NCBI GenBank assembly: GCA_013339895.1
Contig: JABACO010000169.1
Location: 1 to 64,000 of the forward strand
Direction of reading: 5' to 3'
From: Ephydatia muelleri
Lineage: Eukaryota; Porifera; Demospongiae; Spongillida; Spongillidae
DNA length: 64,000 nt
Shown: piece after piece, positions 1 through 11,992 of the stretch
Layout of the letters: each line of letters begins with the position of its first letter
Numbering within the stretch: position 1 is the stretch's first letter
The notes under the pieces: model-generated
What the model was told of the DNA's origin: nothing
The model's database searches: none
Seen by the model: the letters and a program-made list of their open reading frames with translations, nothing else
Translations under genes and position numbers: made by a program

Positions 1-600
1 CCAGCGCACCACCGCCAGCCCACCACCGCCAGCCCCCACCACCCAGCCCCCGCACCACCCATCCCCCTCACCACCTCCAGCCCCCGCACCACCGCCAGCC
101 CCCTCACCACCTCCAGCCCCCCACCACCGCCAGCCCCTCACCACCTCCATCCCCCGCACCACCGCCATCCCCCCACCACCTCCATCCCCCTCACCACCGC
201 CAGCCCCCTCACCACCACCAGCCCCGCACCACCCCACCCACCACCGCCACCCCACCACCCCCCCCCCTCACCACCTCCACCCCACACCACCCCCACCACC
301 TCAACCCACCCCACCACCACCCCCACCACCACCCCTACCCCCACCACCACCACCACCCCCACCCCACCACCACCCTCCACCCCCACCACCACCACCCTCC
401 ACCCCCCACCAACCCACCACCCCCTGTACCACCACCTGCCAGCTGCACAACCCCTCACCACCAACACCAACCTCCACCCCTCCACAACCACGACCACCAT
501 GTACCCCCTCCATCACCACCCCCACCCACCACCCCCTCCACCACCACGACCCCCACCACCACCACCACCGCCACCACCACAGCACAATTGCAACCTCCAC
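1..600. repeat. C-rich CCA/CAC low-complexity tract
   Basis: This tract is almost only C and A. It contains tandem copies of an 18-base unit of the type CCCCTCACCACCTCCAGC with variants (CACCGCCAGC, CATCCCC). In translation it gives Pro/His/Thr-rich sequence forwards and Val/Gly/Trp-rich sequence in reverse, which is a composition effect. It is the outer end of the visible left arm and pairs with the G-rich tract at 50460-51260. Confidence 0.85.
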
Positions 601-1100
601 TAAGACCACCCCTACCTTCCACTACTCCACCACCACATCACCACCATCCAATTCCATCCACCACCACCACTACCGCAACTACCTCCACCTCCTTAACCAC
701 TGCCAGTCCACCAGCCACACCCACCTTCACATCATTCCCCACCTCACTTCCCCCTCATCTTTTCTGTTTCTCCCTGCATCTATCTCTCAACCGGTAACTC
801 CTCCATCCTCGACTCCCATGCCACACATTTGCCTACCACATCTTCTCACTTTTAACCTATATCACCTTCTGACCTACCCTCCTCCCCCTGATCCTACTAC
901 TCATGGAATTTTACCTTTTCCTCTCACTAGTGAAATGTAAGGTCCTTCGTGGTATGGCAGTTCCATCTGGGATGGAGCAACTCAGCAAGGCTGTCCATGA
1001 TGGCGGCACACTCACCACTCCCCCACACCCTCAACCCATCACCAAGGTCCTGTGCACTGCACCTGCACACCTGTGTCCCATCAGTGACCACGCATAAGGT
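588..1100 (+). CDS. Pro/Thr-rich candidate terminal exon, left copy
   Basis: This is the 3' portion of a Pro/Thr/His-rich reading frame that emerges from the C-rich tract, followed by less biased sequence. The segment at 931-1100 resembles, in opposite orientation, the sequence just downstream of the Pro/Ser-rich exon of the same arm (48428-48660 in right-arm coordinates). Shared features are a GTGGTATGGCAG-like stretch, a CTCAGCA stretch and a CCATCA...CAGTGACC-like stretch. This suggests a diverged paralogue. Reading-frame boundaries are not secure, and much of the Pro-rich part may be non-coding simple sequence. Confidence 0.25.
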
Positions 1101-1179
1101 CCTGCCCTCATCCAGAAAAACATTTTATTGCCTCAAACTGCATGTACGTGTGATAGTGCAAATCATTATTGACTTTGAC

Positions 1180-2010
1180 AAATGAGTTAATAAGCGAAGG
1201 TTAATAAGCGAGCTGTGACTATTCCGAACTACCTATTTGAATTTTAGCAATGACATGTGCACAACTATTGCTAAGCTAACACTAGATTTGACCAATCTAA
1301 AGATTGTTTTTCTATGTTAATATTGGCAAATGACTATAGTAATAATTAATAAGCGAAGGTTAATAGACGAACTGTAAATATTTGTGACTACTTATGCCTG
1401 TGATAATTTGTACTTTGCACACAAGGATTACTAATCAGCAGAATGGTAATTTTAACGAATGTTGTACATATTTAACTAACCCAACGAAACAACTATAGCT
1501 CTTTTGCTAATCGTACACTAGCTATTATTTACAGCTTATCATTTGTCAATAATGATTCACATTCAATAACCACATACAGTTGATATCATTTTCCCGTGGA
1601 CCATTCAGGTTTGATTCATCAGAGCCACACATCCCGTTGACAGCAGAATTATCTTATCCGTACCTAGTTTGATGCTTTCTATAAATGTTTAAGCCTATAA
1701 GTGTTAAGCAGAAAAATATAACCCATACCTAGTTTGATGCTTTAATAAATTATATGCTTTTAAACCTATATAAGCGTGTATGGCTATCCCGACCTAAAAA
1801 CTACACATGCATTATATTCGCACAATCTCCAACCCAACTAGTCTTTTTTTATGCTAAATAACTATACGTTTGGTCGATTTGGATATGATAACTCCATTGC
1901 CATGTTGATGTGCAGCTCTTATGAGTACATTTTGTTTCATGCATGGAAGAAGGTCCAAAGGATGCTTTAGTAAGTAGCTGGATGAGAGGCAGGTGGTGTC
2001 TGTGTTAGTA
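1180..2010. other. AT-rich interval with short direct repeats, no gene seen
   Basis: AT-rich sequence with no convincing reading frame. A motif TTAATAAGCGAAGGTTAATA occurs at about 1188 and again near 1348, followed each time by a related GAGCTGTGA/GAACTGTAA segment. A second motif, CCTAGTTTGATGCTTT, occurs near 1663 and 1727. These look like remnants of a short non-autonomous repeat. The mirror copy lies at about 49050-49880. Confidence 0.5.
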
Positions 2011-2029
2011 CTGGCAACTCAGTTTGGCA

Positions 2030-2370
2030 TTCCCTTCTCATGCATCCCATGCTCACATGCATCACACAAACATACATCACACAAACATACATGACACAAA
2101 CATGCACTTAAAACGCATACAACAATAAGCCCACCCCAAGCAAACAACAGACTCAATGCAGCACATAACTTCTCAATACACATCTCAATGCACATAAAAC
2201 ACACAACACAACACACAGCAGGCTCACTGCTACACAACACACACATGCCAACAACCCCTGCTCATCCCCCTCTCCACATTTTCCCCAGCCCCAATGCACA
2301 TGCCCACAACCCCTGCTCACCCCACCATTCCCCTCCCCCCGGCCCCTTTGCCCCAGCCCCAATGCACAAA
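2030..2370. repeat. CA-rich / CCCCAATGCACA low-complexity repeats
   Basis: CA-rich imperfect repeats, including repeated ACACAAACATACATC-type units (about 2063-2105). Two or three copies of a module containing CCCCAATGCACA and CAACCCCTGCTCA lie at about 2240-2370. One substitution (A here, C in the other arm) lies near 2277. The mirror is about 48690-49030. No gene is supported. Confidence 0.6.
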
Positions 2371-2701
2371 TTGTTGGATGCCAGCACTAACTCAGATGGA
2401 GCAGAGGTCACTTGATGCGGACATGATGGCAGGCACCAGTACATAGGTACCTGTGATGGGTAGGGGTGCAGGAAGAGTGGCAGTGCACCAACCCTCATGG
2501 ACTAGCCACCACACTCCTTTGACCAACACTTGTGTGGGGGGTGGACACTTCTTTCCTTATTTTTTTACGAGTCCACCCCTGCTGAGCTACTCAATAGATA
2601 GGTGCTGCCATACCATAAAGGAACATACATTCACCTGAGTGGTGTGATCTCGGAAAATATGAGCAGTAAGGGAGGGACCAGGAGTTGTGGGGAGGAGGGG
2701 G

Positions 2702-2707
2702 TTTATT
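2702..2707 (-). terminator. Poly(A) signal of left Pro/Ser-rich exon
   Basis: TTTATT on the + strand is AATAAA on the - strand. It lies about 205 bases after the stop codon of the Pro/Ser-rich exon and mirrors 48353-48358. Confidence 0.5.
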
Positions 2708-2912
2708 TAGGAACAGATAGGTAATAGTTCATATTACATGGTAGTGAGAAAGACGTACGGAATTTGGTAGTTTTGGCACTTGAGGCAAGAGGCATGGGAG
2801 TTTCCTAGGAGGAAGGAGGAGTTTTGAGAGATGTTAATATCATTTGGTTGCTTTTAGGGAGTGACAGATCAGATGAGGGGAAGAGGTGGGGTCAGTGAGG
2901 ACCCAAGGAGGC

Positions 2913-4449
2913 TCACTGATGCCCCCTGGGCCTTTTTGAAGGTGAATGTTGGGAGCCATCCTCATCGCTGCTTCTACTCCTTCTTCTGGAGGGTGAGGAT
3001 GGCTCCGGCTGGTGGCTGAGTGGCAGAGCAGGAGGTGGAGTCCGTCCGACCAGTGGCCGATGGGCCCAAGCTGGCCGGACGGTAAATAAGCTGTGCGGTA
3101 GTGGCGACCGTTCTTCGGCTGTTGGTGGCATGGATTGGGGCTGGTGTAGAGATGGTGGTGGTGAAGAAGACAATAAGGAAGGTGGAGGTGGACCTGGTTG
3201 TTGTGGAGGTTGCTGGACATGTGCCGTTTCTGTGCTGGGTGGTGGCGTCCTCATCACAACTGCTGCCCCACTGCGTGGTCCAGTCACGGGGACTACCCAG
3301 GCCTCTGGCCGTCGCCTCATCAGAGTTCTTAACCTGAAAGGCTGTGGCGACGGCTCGGCACTGGGCGCGCTCCCCGTTGACGAGCTAACAGTGGCCTGGC
3401 GGGCAGCAGACGAGGAGGTGGGTGGTGGTGTTGACTGTTCCCTTACCTCAGGCCCACGCTGCTGAGGAACCCCCAGATCTTCTAATGCTGGTGGCGAGGG
3501 TGGCCTATGAACCACCCTGCCAATGAGGGGTTCCCTGCAGGTGGGCACTGATGGTGACGATCTGTGTGTGCCAGGCACCACACAGGTTGTAGGGAACGAG
3601 TCAAGGGGGTCTAATGGTTTTGTGAGGGGTGTAGATGGCGCCAGGAGTGGTGAGGAAGTTTTCGGTACAGAGGGCGTGACTCGTCTAGGTTGTGGAGGGG
3701 GTATGGTTTAGGTGTGGTGGTTTAGAGGGTGTGGCTGGTCTAGGCTGTGGAAGAGGTGTGGTGGGTATGGCTGGATACATTGGGGGTGGCTGGAGTGATG
3801 AGGATGGTAGGAATGAATGATGGATTGGGGAGTGAGGTTGGTTTGGGTAGAAGGGATGGTGAGGATGATGGTACTGATGGTGATAGAGTAGGAGATGAAG
3901 GCTGATGAGGAGATGAAGGAGATGAAGGCTGATGAGGAGATGAAGGCTGATGAGGAGATGAAGGGTGATGAGGAGATGAAGGCTGATGAGGAGATGAAGG
4001 GTGATGAGGAGATGAAGGCTGATAAGGAGATGAAGGCTGAGGAGGAGATGAAGGTGAGAATGTTGCTGGGGATGATGCTACTGGAGGTGAGGGTAACTGC
4101 CTCTGGTTAGAGATGGCAGCAGCCTCCAGTAGCTCTATCCTCTCCAGCATCCCATGAATGTTCCCTTCTAATCGTTGGAACATCAAAAGGAATTTTGTCT
4201 CCAATGCAGCGAATGGAGATGGCCCTGCATCATCATCCATCTCATGGGATTGAGATGATGACGGTCGTTCCTCGTGTGGCTGGTTCGGAGGAGTTGGTCC
4301 TTCAGCTGGTGGTTGGTTGAGGAGGGCTGGTCCTCCAGCTGGTGGTTGGTTGAGGGGGGCTGGTCCTCCAGCAGGTGGTGCTGCTCCTTGTTCCAGTGCT
4401 GCCAGACGGTCTGAAAGGTCATTCTGGACGCGTCTGGCAGCACGCAGTT
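2913..4449 (-). pseudogene. Frameshifted left copy of Pro/Ser-rich exon
   Basis: This is the mirror copy of the long open exon at 46610-48147. Here the frame is broken within about 70 bases. One extra C near 3775 and one missing A at each of two AAAA runs (near 3710 and 3724) give a net shift of -1. Translation from the upstream side therefore stops at about 3740 after a short foreign tail, and the downstream part (2913-3581) is open in a different frame. Apart from one Pro-for-Leu change near the C terminus and a silent Thr-codon change, the encoded protein matches the right copy. Three clustered single-base indels in one arm could be true decay or consensus error. Confidence 0.7.
3893..4060 (-). 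repeat. 18-base coding minisatellite (SSPHQP)
   Basis: Eight to nine tandem copies of an 18-base unit (TCATCTCCTCATCAGCCT on the - strand, with CACCCT variants) encode a Ser-Ser-Pro-His-Gln/His-Pro hexapeptide array inside the Pro/Ser-rich exon. The mirror lies at about 46999-47166. Unit length is a multiple of three, so copy-number change keeps the frame. Confidence 0.8.
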
Positions 4450-4979
4450 CTAAAATACACATGTAAAAAAGCATTTCATACAGGGTTTTGCAACAATGAG
4501 CTTGCATCCAAAAATGATCTGCACCTTCAGAACAATGTGCATTGTTACTCAAATGTGCTTTTTACTCACAACCAAATTCTTTTACCCTATTTGTAATACA
4601 CATAACCATGGAAGAAAAATAACTGACATCAATTGTGAGATGTTACAGTTCAAATGTTTTAGGAATCTATTACTAACTGGTTTGAGTTCAATTATTAACT
4701 AAGGCATCATACTAATCACATATACTTTTATTTATGGTTCAACTTGATTAGATTCGTAAATTCAGAATGTTTATATCATCTTCCCCTTGATCTATTTGCA
4801 CCAGCAATACACCTGTTCAATGGTTTAAGGCTACCTTTTAGAAGACTGAAGGAGACAAATCTTGCAAAGATGCGTAGCGAAATTGGTATTAAAGCCTGGT
4901 CGGTGACTCATGCTTTCTGATATGATCTTCTCTTGCTCTGGACTTTTGATGCTCACAATGTTGCTTTCCATATGATGCG

Positions 4980-5001
4980 GTGTGTGTGTGTGTGTGTGTG
5001 T
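4980..5001. repeat. (GT)n microsatellite, left
   Basis: An uninterrupted GT dinucleotide run. The mirror (AC)n is at about 46057-46078 and has the same length within my reading. Confidence 0.9.
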
Positions 5002-5600
5002 ACTCTTAATATGCTACCTTATGCTTCATTTGTATGTACTAAAACAGCTAGTGTCAGTGTACACCTATGCACTCCTGGCACTAATAACTCTTGTTCATGT
5101 GCACATAGACCTATTCACAATGTGCATCGATTATTTGTATGATTTATTTGGGTTTGTACTGAAGACAAATCTGATTCTTTAACTCTTGTTCTAACGTGCC
5201 TTTTCACTGACTCAGAGATTAGCCTGATCTCCTAATCTTGTCAGGAGGCTCACTACAATCAGATATTGTATCGGCACTTCTGAAAGAAGTGCCACCCAGC
5301 GTTATAGACACAGCTTGTAGATAGTGTTGGTGCACCATTTGCACAGTGCTTATAGATTTTGATGGACCTTGTGTTGTAGTTTACTTGGAAATATATGTTT
5401 TTATTGCTGTTTTGTGGTGTTGTGAGCTTTGAAACATAAGATGTCAGTAACGAAGCGTTTCTTTCAATAGATACAATAATGTTATAACAATAAACCTCCT
5501 TTTCAGCTACATACAACCCTACATGAAGCCCAATGCTGTGATGGGTGGCAGGTGGTATTAGCACGATGATGAGCATTCAGCACATGTCTTTACACGTCTT

Positions 5601-7884
5601 ATGCTTCATGGCAAAGTGCGGGAGGCAGTGCGCTTAATTGCTGAGAGGATCACAAGAGGAGTGTTGAGGACTGAAGACATTGTTGAAGGTACTTGTAAGA
5701 CTTTGCTTGAGATCCTGTTGGAAAAACACCCTTCTACCACCAAACCAGATCCCTCAGCTTTTGCTTATTGTGTCTCATTACCATCATTAATAGATGTTGA
5801 CATCACTGCGTTAAATGTTGAAAATTTAGCCCACAACATCAAAGGTGGTGCTGGTCCCAGTGGAACAGATTCTATACGGTGGCAGAGTTGTGTACTACAC
5901 TATGGTGCCCACATTAATCGTTTGAGGGAAGCTATTGCAGCACTGACACGATCAATGGAAAACACTGCGTTTGAATGGGATAACATCAAAGCTCTGACGG
6001 CTAACCAACTCATTGCCTTGGACAAGTGTCCTGGAGTTCACCCTATTGGCATTGGAGAGTGCTTGCATCGCATTATTGGTAGAGTGATGGCGCTAACCAC
6101 CTGGCATTGATGTTGAAATGTTGCGTGGAACAGACCAGTTGGCATCAGCTTGAAAGCAGAAGTAGAAGGGGCAGTGCATGCAATGACAGAGCTGTACACA
6201 CAACATTCTGGTAATGGATGGAGGTTTTTGTTAGGGGATGCCAAAACTGCTTTTAACATGGTGAACCGAGTTGCTGCCTTGTGGAATGCTGGCATGTTAT
6301 GGCTTTGATGCAGCCTCTGTGTGTTCAACACCTATCGAGGATTTGCTAGGCTTGTACAGATGAATGTCTATTCCGTAGGGAAGGTGTTACTCAAGGTGAT
6401 CCTCTATCCATGCAGTTGCACTATTACCACTCGTAAAATCACTGAAGGCCAAAGAGAACAGGCTACAGACCTGGTATGCAGATGACACAGCTTGCATTGG
6501 TAACAGCAAGGAGGTTCGTTCTTGGTATGATCAGTTGGCTGAGCAAGGCTCAGCATATGGATACTTTCCTTAGCCCGAGATAAGCTGCCTGATTGTTACC
6601 ACAGAATCTGAAGATGAGGCTAGGCTGGTCTTTGGTGATTTGGGTGTGCAGATAGCGAATGGATATTGCTTTCTTGGGGGTATTATTGGAGTCTGCATAA
6701 GAAGATTGCAATGTGGGTAGATTGTGTCTCTAAGGCAGATACCAAGTCACCGCAATCCGCTTATACTGCTCTCTCCAAATCCCTTCAGTGTGAATGGTCG
6801 TACCTGCTGCGAGTCATGCACAACTGTGGAGATGCTTTTGTCCCACTGCAAGATGCCATTATTACAGCTTCTACCCAGCATTGTTCCAAGGAGATTTGTC
6901 AGATGTTGAATGTACACTGTTTTCTTTACCAACTTGTTTTTCTGGCTTGGGATAACTAATCCTACAGAAACAGCATCATTGTCCTACCACACTCCTATCC
7001 AGGGCACCAAAGTTGTGGTAGAAGCTATTAAGGGGTGTGGAGAATTTAGCTCTGCCTGTCATCTGAATGCAATCAGCAGGCTAGGCCACCTCTAAACTGG
7101 AGCCAAATCAAGGTGGCAGCTTTGAAGTGGCAGGGTCGTCAGCCAGCTGGACTTTTTACCTTCGACTATCCTCATGATTGCATGCTGTCTGCCTGGTGAA
7201 AGAGTTGCAAGAATGGTATCAATTTTCTGTTAAGCAACTCATGTCATGCCCAGCTCTGCGCTATTTGCAACATCCATCTAATCTGCCAACCAAATGTGAT
7301 GGTTGTGCCCTTGACTGTAAGAAATAGGGGACTTGTTATATTGAGCCACAGAGATTCGTGGCTGCATTGGAGATCTAGCCAGTCATGTGGGCCCCAAGTC
7401 ATCAAGGAACCAGTTGAAGTTACTGAACATTGCTACAGGTGATCCAGGACTAAGACTAGAACAGGGAATCAGAGGTGTTTGGCAACCGCAGGTGGAGGCG
7501 TTGTATGATTTCAGTGTCTCTGATGCCCCATCACACTGCCATCGAGCACCATATGCCAATTCTTGAGTCAAGCTCACAGGAGAAGAAGAGAATGTACAAA
7601 AGGCAGTAGAAGACAGAAGAGCCACCTTTACCCCATTTGTACTTTCAGTGGACGGACTACTACATAACACTTCTTAAGGCACATGGCCACTGCTCTGTAG
7701 TTCATGTTTTCCATTACAAGCAGTTATGTACAATCACAGCTTGCTTTTGCATGGGTTTGAGCAGTGATCATGAGCCTCTGGTCTTAGAGGGGGGGTCCCT
7801 CATAAAATGGAGAAGTGGGCTGGGGTTTGATGATGATGCTCATTCATGGATACCATTTGTTTCTCTTTATGATTTCATTTTAAG
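5601..7884 (+). pseudogene. Reverse-transcriptase relic, left copy
   Basis: A decayed reverse transcriptase. The N-terminal part is open for 169 codons and carries GGAGPSGTDS and LIALDKCPGVHPIGIGE, blocks typical of a retroelement RT family common in sponges and corals. Further on, in shifting frames, are DAKTAFNMVNR (palm motif A, GAT at 6237), GVTQGDPLSM (QGD at 6392-6400) and WYADDTACIG (YADD catalytic motif at 6475-6486). Later come blocks reading SLQCEW and LPTCFSGLGITNP. The 3' part (7400-7860) reads as GVWQPQVEALYDF and VDGLLHNTS, as in the C-terminal region of that family. Many frameshifts and stops show it is dead. The same breaks are in the right copy, so decay came before the arm duplication. 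I cannot name the element class securely. Confidence 0.85.
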
Positions 7885-7889
7885 TATCA

Positions 7890-8310
7890 TCTAATTTGTA
7901 TGTATTTCGTGTTTTGATAACTACCTATTTAGTGTATCATTCATTACATGTATTTATTGAAGCCACATACAGCCGTGAAGGATTATGTATAATAAATCAA
8001 TCAGTCAGCAAACTGATTTAATGCTTAGAAATAAAAGTTTAAATTCCTCATTTGTTAATACACCACCTATAAGCTACATAATTCACATGCATCCTTCTAT
8101 TGCTCATGTTTCAATTTCATTTTGCAATATGCAGAATATAATAATACTTCAAATTTTTGGCATAAGTCACACATTTGCATCACAAATATTGTTTATAAAA
8201 GGCTACTAACACGGAATTTCTATTAATATAATTTGTGCACTTTAACTTCATTATTGAATTACTTGTAATCAAATGTAATGCAGACAGAAAAGAGCAATCA
8301 TAATATAACT
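7890..8310. other. AT-rich interval, no gene seen
   Basis: This is AT-rich sequence just after the RT relic, with a TATAATAAATCAATCAGTCAG segment near 7987 that may be the relic's 3' end. No coding signal was found. The mirror is about 42749-43170. Confidence 0.4.
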
Positions 8311-8313
8311 TAC

Positions 8314-9421
8314 GTTGTATGGAACCTGGTGCATGCTCTGTTGTTGGACGGTGGATGTCTGCAGAAGGTAAGTCGTATGCACACTTATGATATAGTTTGA
8401 TAATAAATACTGGACCATTGCAACCATCTTATAGCACTTAGTTAGTATAGGCTGATCCAAAACTGTATGGAAAGTTTTACTATTAGATATTTGCAACTAC
8501 ACACGACCATATTGAATATTATTCATCATGTACACACTGTTTAGTAACACATTCCTGAATCAAAATTTGACTTGTTCTTGGTGAAAATGTTGGTCTAACT
8601 ATGAACCTACACATAATTTCCCATCAAACCTTCAGTCAGCTGAAACATTAAGCCTAGGCAAAAGGGCCTAGGGATATTAATTTGCGGCAGATACAGATTT
8701 TTAAAATGCAATTTGACAATATAGTTCCATAAAAGGGCCACCTTAAGATCGCCTTGCACTCATTTCTAATTCGTTCGACATGCAACATTACTAGTAGTAG
8801 GCTGAACTCATATCTTGTGCACTCTTATAGTTTTTTTTTTTTTAAAGGATCGCGAGACGGTGGGGGGGGGGGGGGGGGGGGGGCATCGTTGCCCACATGC
8901 CAAACCACAATCACTACGCACTTCTTGTTTCCCCTTCCCTCGGAGCTATACCAAGGTATTATTACCGCCACCTATGGCAAATCAGCATTACGCTGCTACA
9001 CGTCGTCACTTACTGTGGACGTTTTGGAGGTGGTTTAAGTAGCGTCGTCCCTGGGTGTAGCACCTTTTTTGGACGTCACCCAGAGGTGACCCCAGCGTTA
9101 GTAGAGGCCGGCGTGTTCCCTATATAATGATAGATACAATAATAGTTACAAATATACACACACACACACACACACAGACAGAACATAAATTAAGAGATGA
9201 AAGGTATACCCACCTGCCATCTTATCACAAATGCCTCGTGGCACTTGACACACGCAAGCGGCCTTTCATTGCCGTTGTTGAAACGGTCAACTAACAAATT
9301 GCGCACATCTGAAATGCCAAGCTGCGGAACCATGCAGTGCATATCACCATGACACAGCTGTGTAGTAATACAACTATGAAACTCACTCTTTGGACGATGA
9401 CAGCCATCTCCAGTCTTGTGA
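8314..9421 (-). CDS. Cys/His-rich candidate spliced gene, left copy
   Basis: This is the mirror copy of the candidate gene at 41639-42745. Exons fall at 9214-9421, 9014-9119 and either 8914-8945 (short terminal exon) or 8314-8462 (long alternative). The splice sites and reading frames are the same as on the right. The only local difference noted is 13 T here against 12 A in the homopolymer beside the G22 run. See the right-arm entry for the description. Confidence 0.4.
8831..8883. repeat. T13 ... G22 homopolymer pair, left
   Basis: A run of 13 T is followed 18 bases later by a run of 22 G. The right arm has the same structure with 12 A and 22 C. The G run could fold as a quadruplex and is a likely site of polymerase slippage or consensus error. 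Confidence 0.85.
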
Positions 9422-9546
9422 CTGTGGTAGATACAATTTTTTTAAGTTACTATATATTTTCGTTTTGAAGTAAAAGTAGGTTTTGTTAAATTTTTGTTGT
9501 AATAAATTTTTTTTTGATATATATAAAGAGGCAAGCAGAAAACTCC

Positions 9547-9585
9547 AAAAAGCACAAAAGCACAAAAGCACAAAAGCACAAAATA
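9547..9585. repeat. 9-base tandem repeat AAAAGCACA, left
   Basis: Four tandem copies of a 9-base unit, just downstream of the putative TATA box of the Cys/His-rich gene (which runs on the - strand). The mirror is 41475-41513. On the sense strand the unit reads GCTTTTGTG. Confidence 0.8.
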
Positions 9586-9615
9586 GCATGGGATAATTTC
9601 GTCGCCAGAAATAAG

Positions 9616-9624
9616 CCTTTTATA
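9616..9624 (-). promoter_or_regulatory. TATA box, left copy
   Basis: CCTTTTATA on the + strand is TATAAAAGG on the - strand, mirroring 41436-41444. It lies about 195 bases upstream of the first recognised exon (9214-9421). Confidence 0.4.
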
Positions 9625-10739
9625 CTTGAATGGGAATGACATCATTATCTGCACGTGAGGCATATTGCCTGCCTATTTGTCTAGTTAAAACAAAGTGAAT
9701 GTCATATTGTGACAGAAGTTCATTGGTACAGAATAGAATGATTAATTACAATGTAATGCGATGCTCTGCAAAGAAGTAAGCTAAGCGAAGGGCTACTCGC
9801 ATCACCCCCAATAGATGGGAGGGACCCGTAAACAGCTGCAGCCTAGGGGCGGTCAATGCAGTCCCTCATTAATCAAACTCCGTGCCCAGTCTCAAATGTT
9901 GGGATATCTTTACATATACGAGACCGAACTGGTCAGAAAGAGACCCGTACCTGGTAGAACGGAGAGAAATCGTACGTACATCTGTGATTGCTGACCTTGG
10001 CCTTATTCTGTTATTTGTCATGGCGACAGTTAAGTGGAAGGCGTACGAAGTTCAAGTAGTATATATTTGAACTCGTCCCCTGATGCTGGTCAATGAAAAG
10101 CAAAACAAAAAGAAAAGAGTTAAGTAATTTGACCGCCAGTCCTCTTGTTTTAGTTGATTAACTCAGTATTTCATACGCTGTGTGTGTTGATGTGCATCTG
10201 CCAATATGTATCTGCTTTTGTCACATAACATGTCATGATTAATCGACACTTTGTGGGGTCTGCTACTAAACTGGCCAAATTCTTTCCCACTAACTCCTCT
10301 CCCACTAATTCTTCCCCCTTTCCATCCTCAGTTTATGGTCCTCGATCTTCATCATAGTGTTCCTTTGGTGACATCACACCACCTGACTGATCTTGGAGGT
10401 GAAATTGACTCTGTTTATGAATACAGCGTATAGGTTTGTCCTCTGTGGGTATGGGTATATGTTGTGTATGTGTGTGTGACAGTGCAAAGCACATGCTTTG
10501 TAAGTGCAGTGACATGGCTATTGAGGTTTTACCTACGTTATCCATGTAACCGCGCACACTGTTTTCAACATCGTATTGTAAATGTACTGTATATCTCATA
10601 GTCATGTGTATTTAGGACATTGATGTTTGTGTTTGTGTTTGAATATCTATGGACAGAAGTACAGTGTAGAATAATGGTCTCGTATTGTATCTACTGCTGT
10701 GCCTTCTGGCACAGTACCTTGACAAGATCACAGTACTAA

Positions 10740-11045
10740 TTGTTGCTAGTGCAATTGTCTTTATTCATTTGCCCAGTTTGGATACCCATCATGACAAACA
10801 CAGTACAGGCCTTTCAGATGTGTGGGAGCATTAGAAAATGGTTCTCATGGCAACAGGCTATTGAGATGGGGTCTAGCTGTATGGTACCTGTGCTGAGCAC
10901 CACATCCGCAGAGTATGAGTAATAAGGGATTGTACTTGCTGACTTCATAGTTGCATGTAGTTAGTGATTCATGTGTGGTGGGAAGTTTAGCACTTTGGGT
11001 GTGTTCTTTGTCTCCTGATGTACTGTACTTGACAGAGTTCATGTA
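10740..11045. other. Coding-like module related to 23.7 kb segment
   Basis: On the + strand, 10960-11045 reads as a frame containing SDSCVVGSL...CSL and then LTEF. A related segment, with TDSCVVGK...CSL, lies on the opposite strand at about 23720-23830. The shared DNA includes TGATTCATGTGTGGTGGGAA and GTTCTTTGT. I do not recognise the family. It looks like a dispersed element rather than a gene. Confidence 0.35.
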
Positions 11046-11084
11046 GCCATTGTCTGATCTTCATCTTTATGTCTCTGTTGCACA

Positions 11085-11117
11085 ACCTCACACACACACA
11101 CACACACACACACAACA
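11085..11117. repeat. (CA)n microsatellite, left
   Basis: A CA run of roughly 25-30 bases that differs by about 3 bases from the mirror GT run at 39940-39971. The left copy carries an extra CAACA-type interruption before ACATACACC. Confidence 0.8.
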
Positions 11118-11679
11118 CATACACCTCTGACTACAAGGATAGGTTTGACATAAGTTCTAGAATCAATATTAACAATTGATGTGTTAATGGATCTTCTTTG
11201 CATATATATTTAATATGCCCTGCCTGAAAACAGATAAATGTGCAGACATTGATGGTACTCAACTCCATACAGCGAAGTGACATACATACAGGGTTGCTAT
11301 GTTTCCTAAAAGGCACCTTTGTAACTGTCAACCACATTTCATCAGAGCACAAACAGCAGTAGTTATGGGTTGGTTCTTAGTAACCATTACTGAGATCTTG
11401 CTGATGTATTTTTACACTGTACATGTCTGTATATTGATGTGGACACACCATCTGTTCATGCACTCATCTCAGACTCCTGCAGTGAGACAGAAAATGAGTC
11501 TATATTATAATATGTGTTCACATCTACAGACACATGTTGACAGAGCCAAATGCCAGCAGAAAGAATTTGACAGCATGACAATCATGATCATGTATATGTA
11601 CATCAGCAGCTAATAGCTCATTTGTAGATAAAATGAGATACAGATCTGGCTTATAGAAGCGAATACATTATAGTCCATC

Positions 11680-11800
11680 CCTCCACACACACACACAAGC
11701 ACACACAAACACACACACACAAACACACCAAACACATGCACACACAAACACACACACATACACACACACAAGCACACACATGCACACAAATGTGCATGCA
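11680..11800. repeat. CA-rich interrupted microsatellite, left
   Basis: An interrupted CACACA/CAAACACA array of about 120 bases. The mirror is about 39262-39382. The long Cys/Val-rich reading frame across it is a by-product of GT repetition. Confidence 0.8.
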
Positions 11801-11992
11801 CGCAAACTCAAGATACTGCCTGCATAAACTGGGAGGGCTTGCTTTTTTTGTTCAGTGACATGGGTATGGAGAGTTCATTGCAGTGTAACACATGCCCATG
11901 TGGGTACATTGTTTTCCAAACGGTATTGTAAGTACTTCATTGTTTCAAAAAAAAATATTTAGCAGGACTTTGATGTGACCTGTACATTTATT

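Noticed and set aside
1..600. Telomere at the window start
   Set aside because: No TTAGGG/CCCTAA or similar telomeric unit. The repeats are irregular CCACC and 18-base units.
138..609. Gly/Val/Trp-rich reverse-strand frames in the first 600 bases
   Set aside because: Translation of CCACC repeats. All frames give equally biased products.
11610..11801. Cys/Val-rich 63-codon frame
   Set aside because: Translation of an interrupted CA/GT microsatellite.
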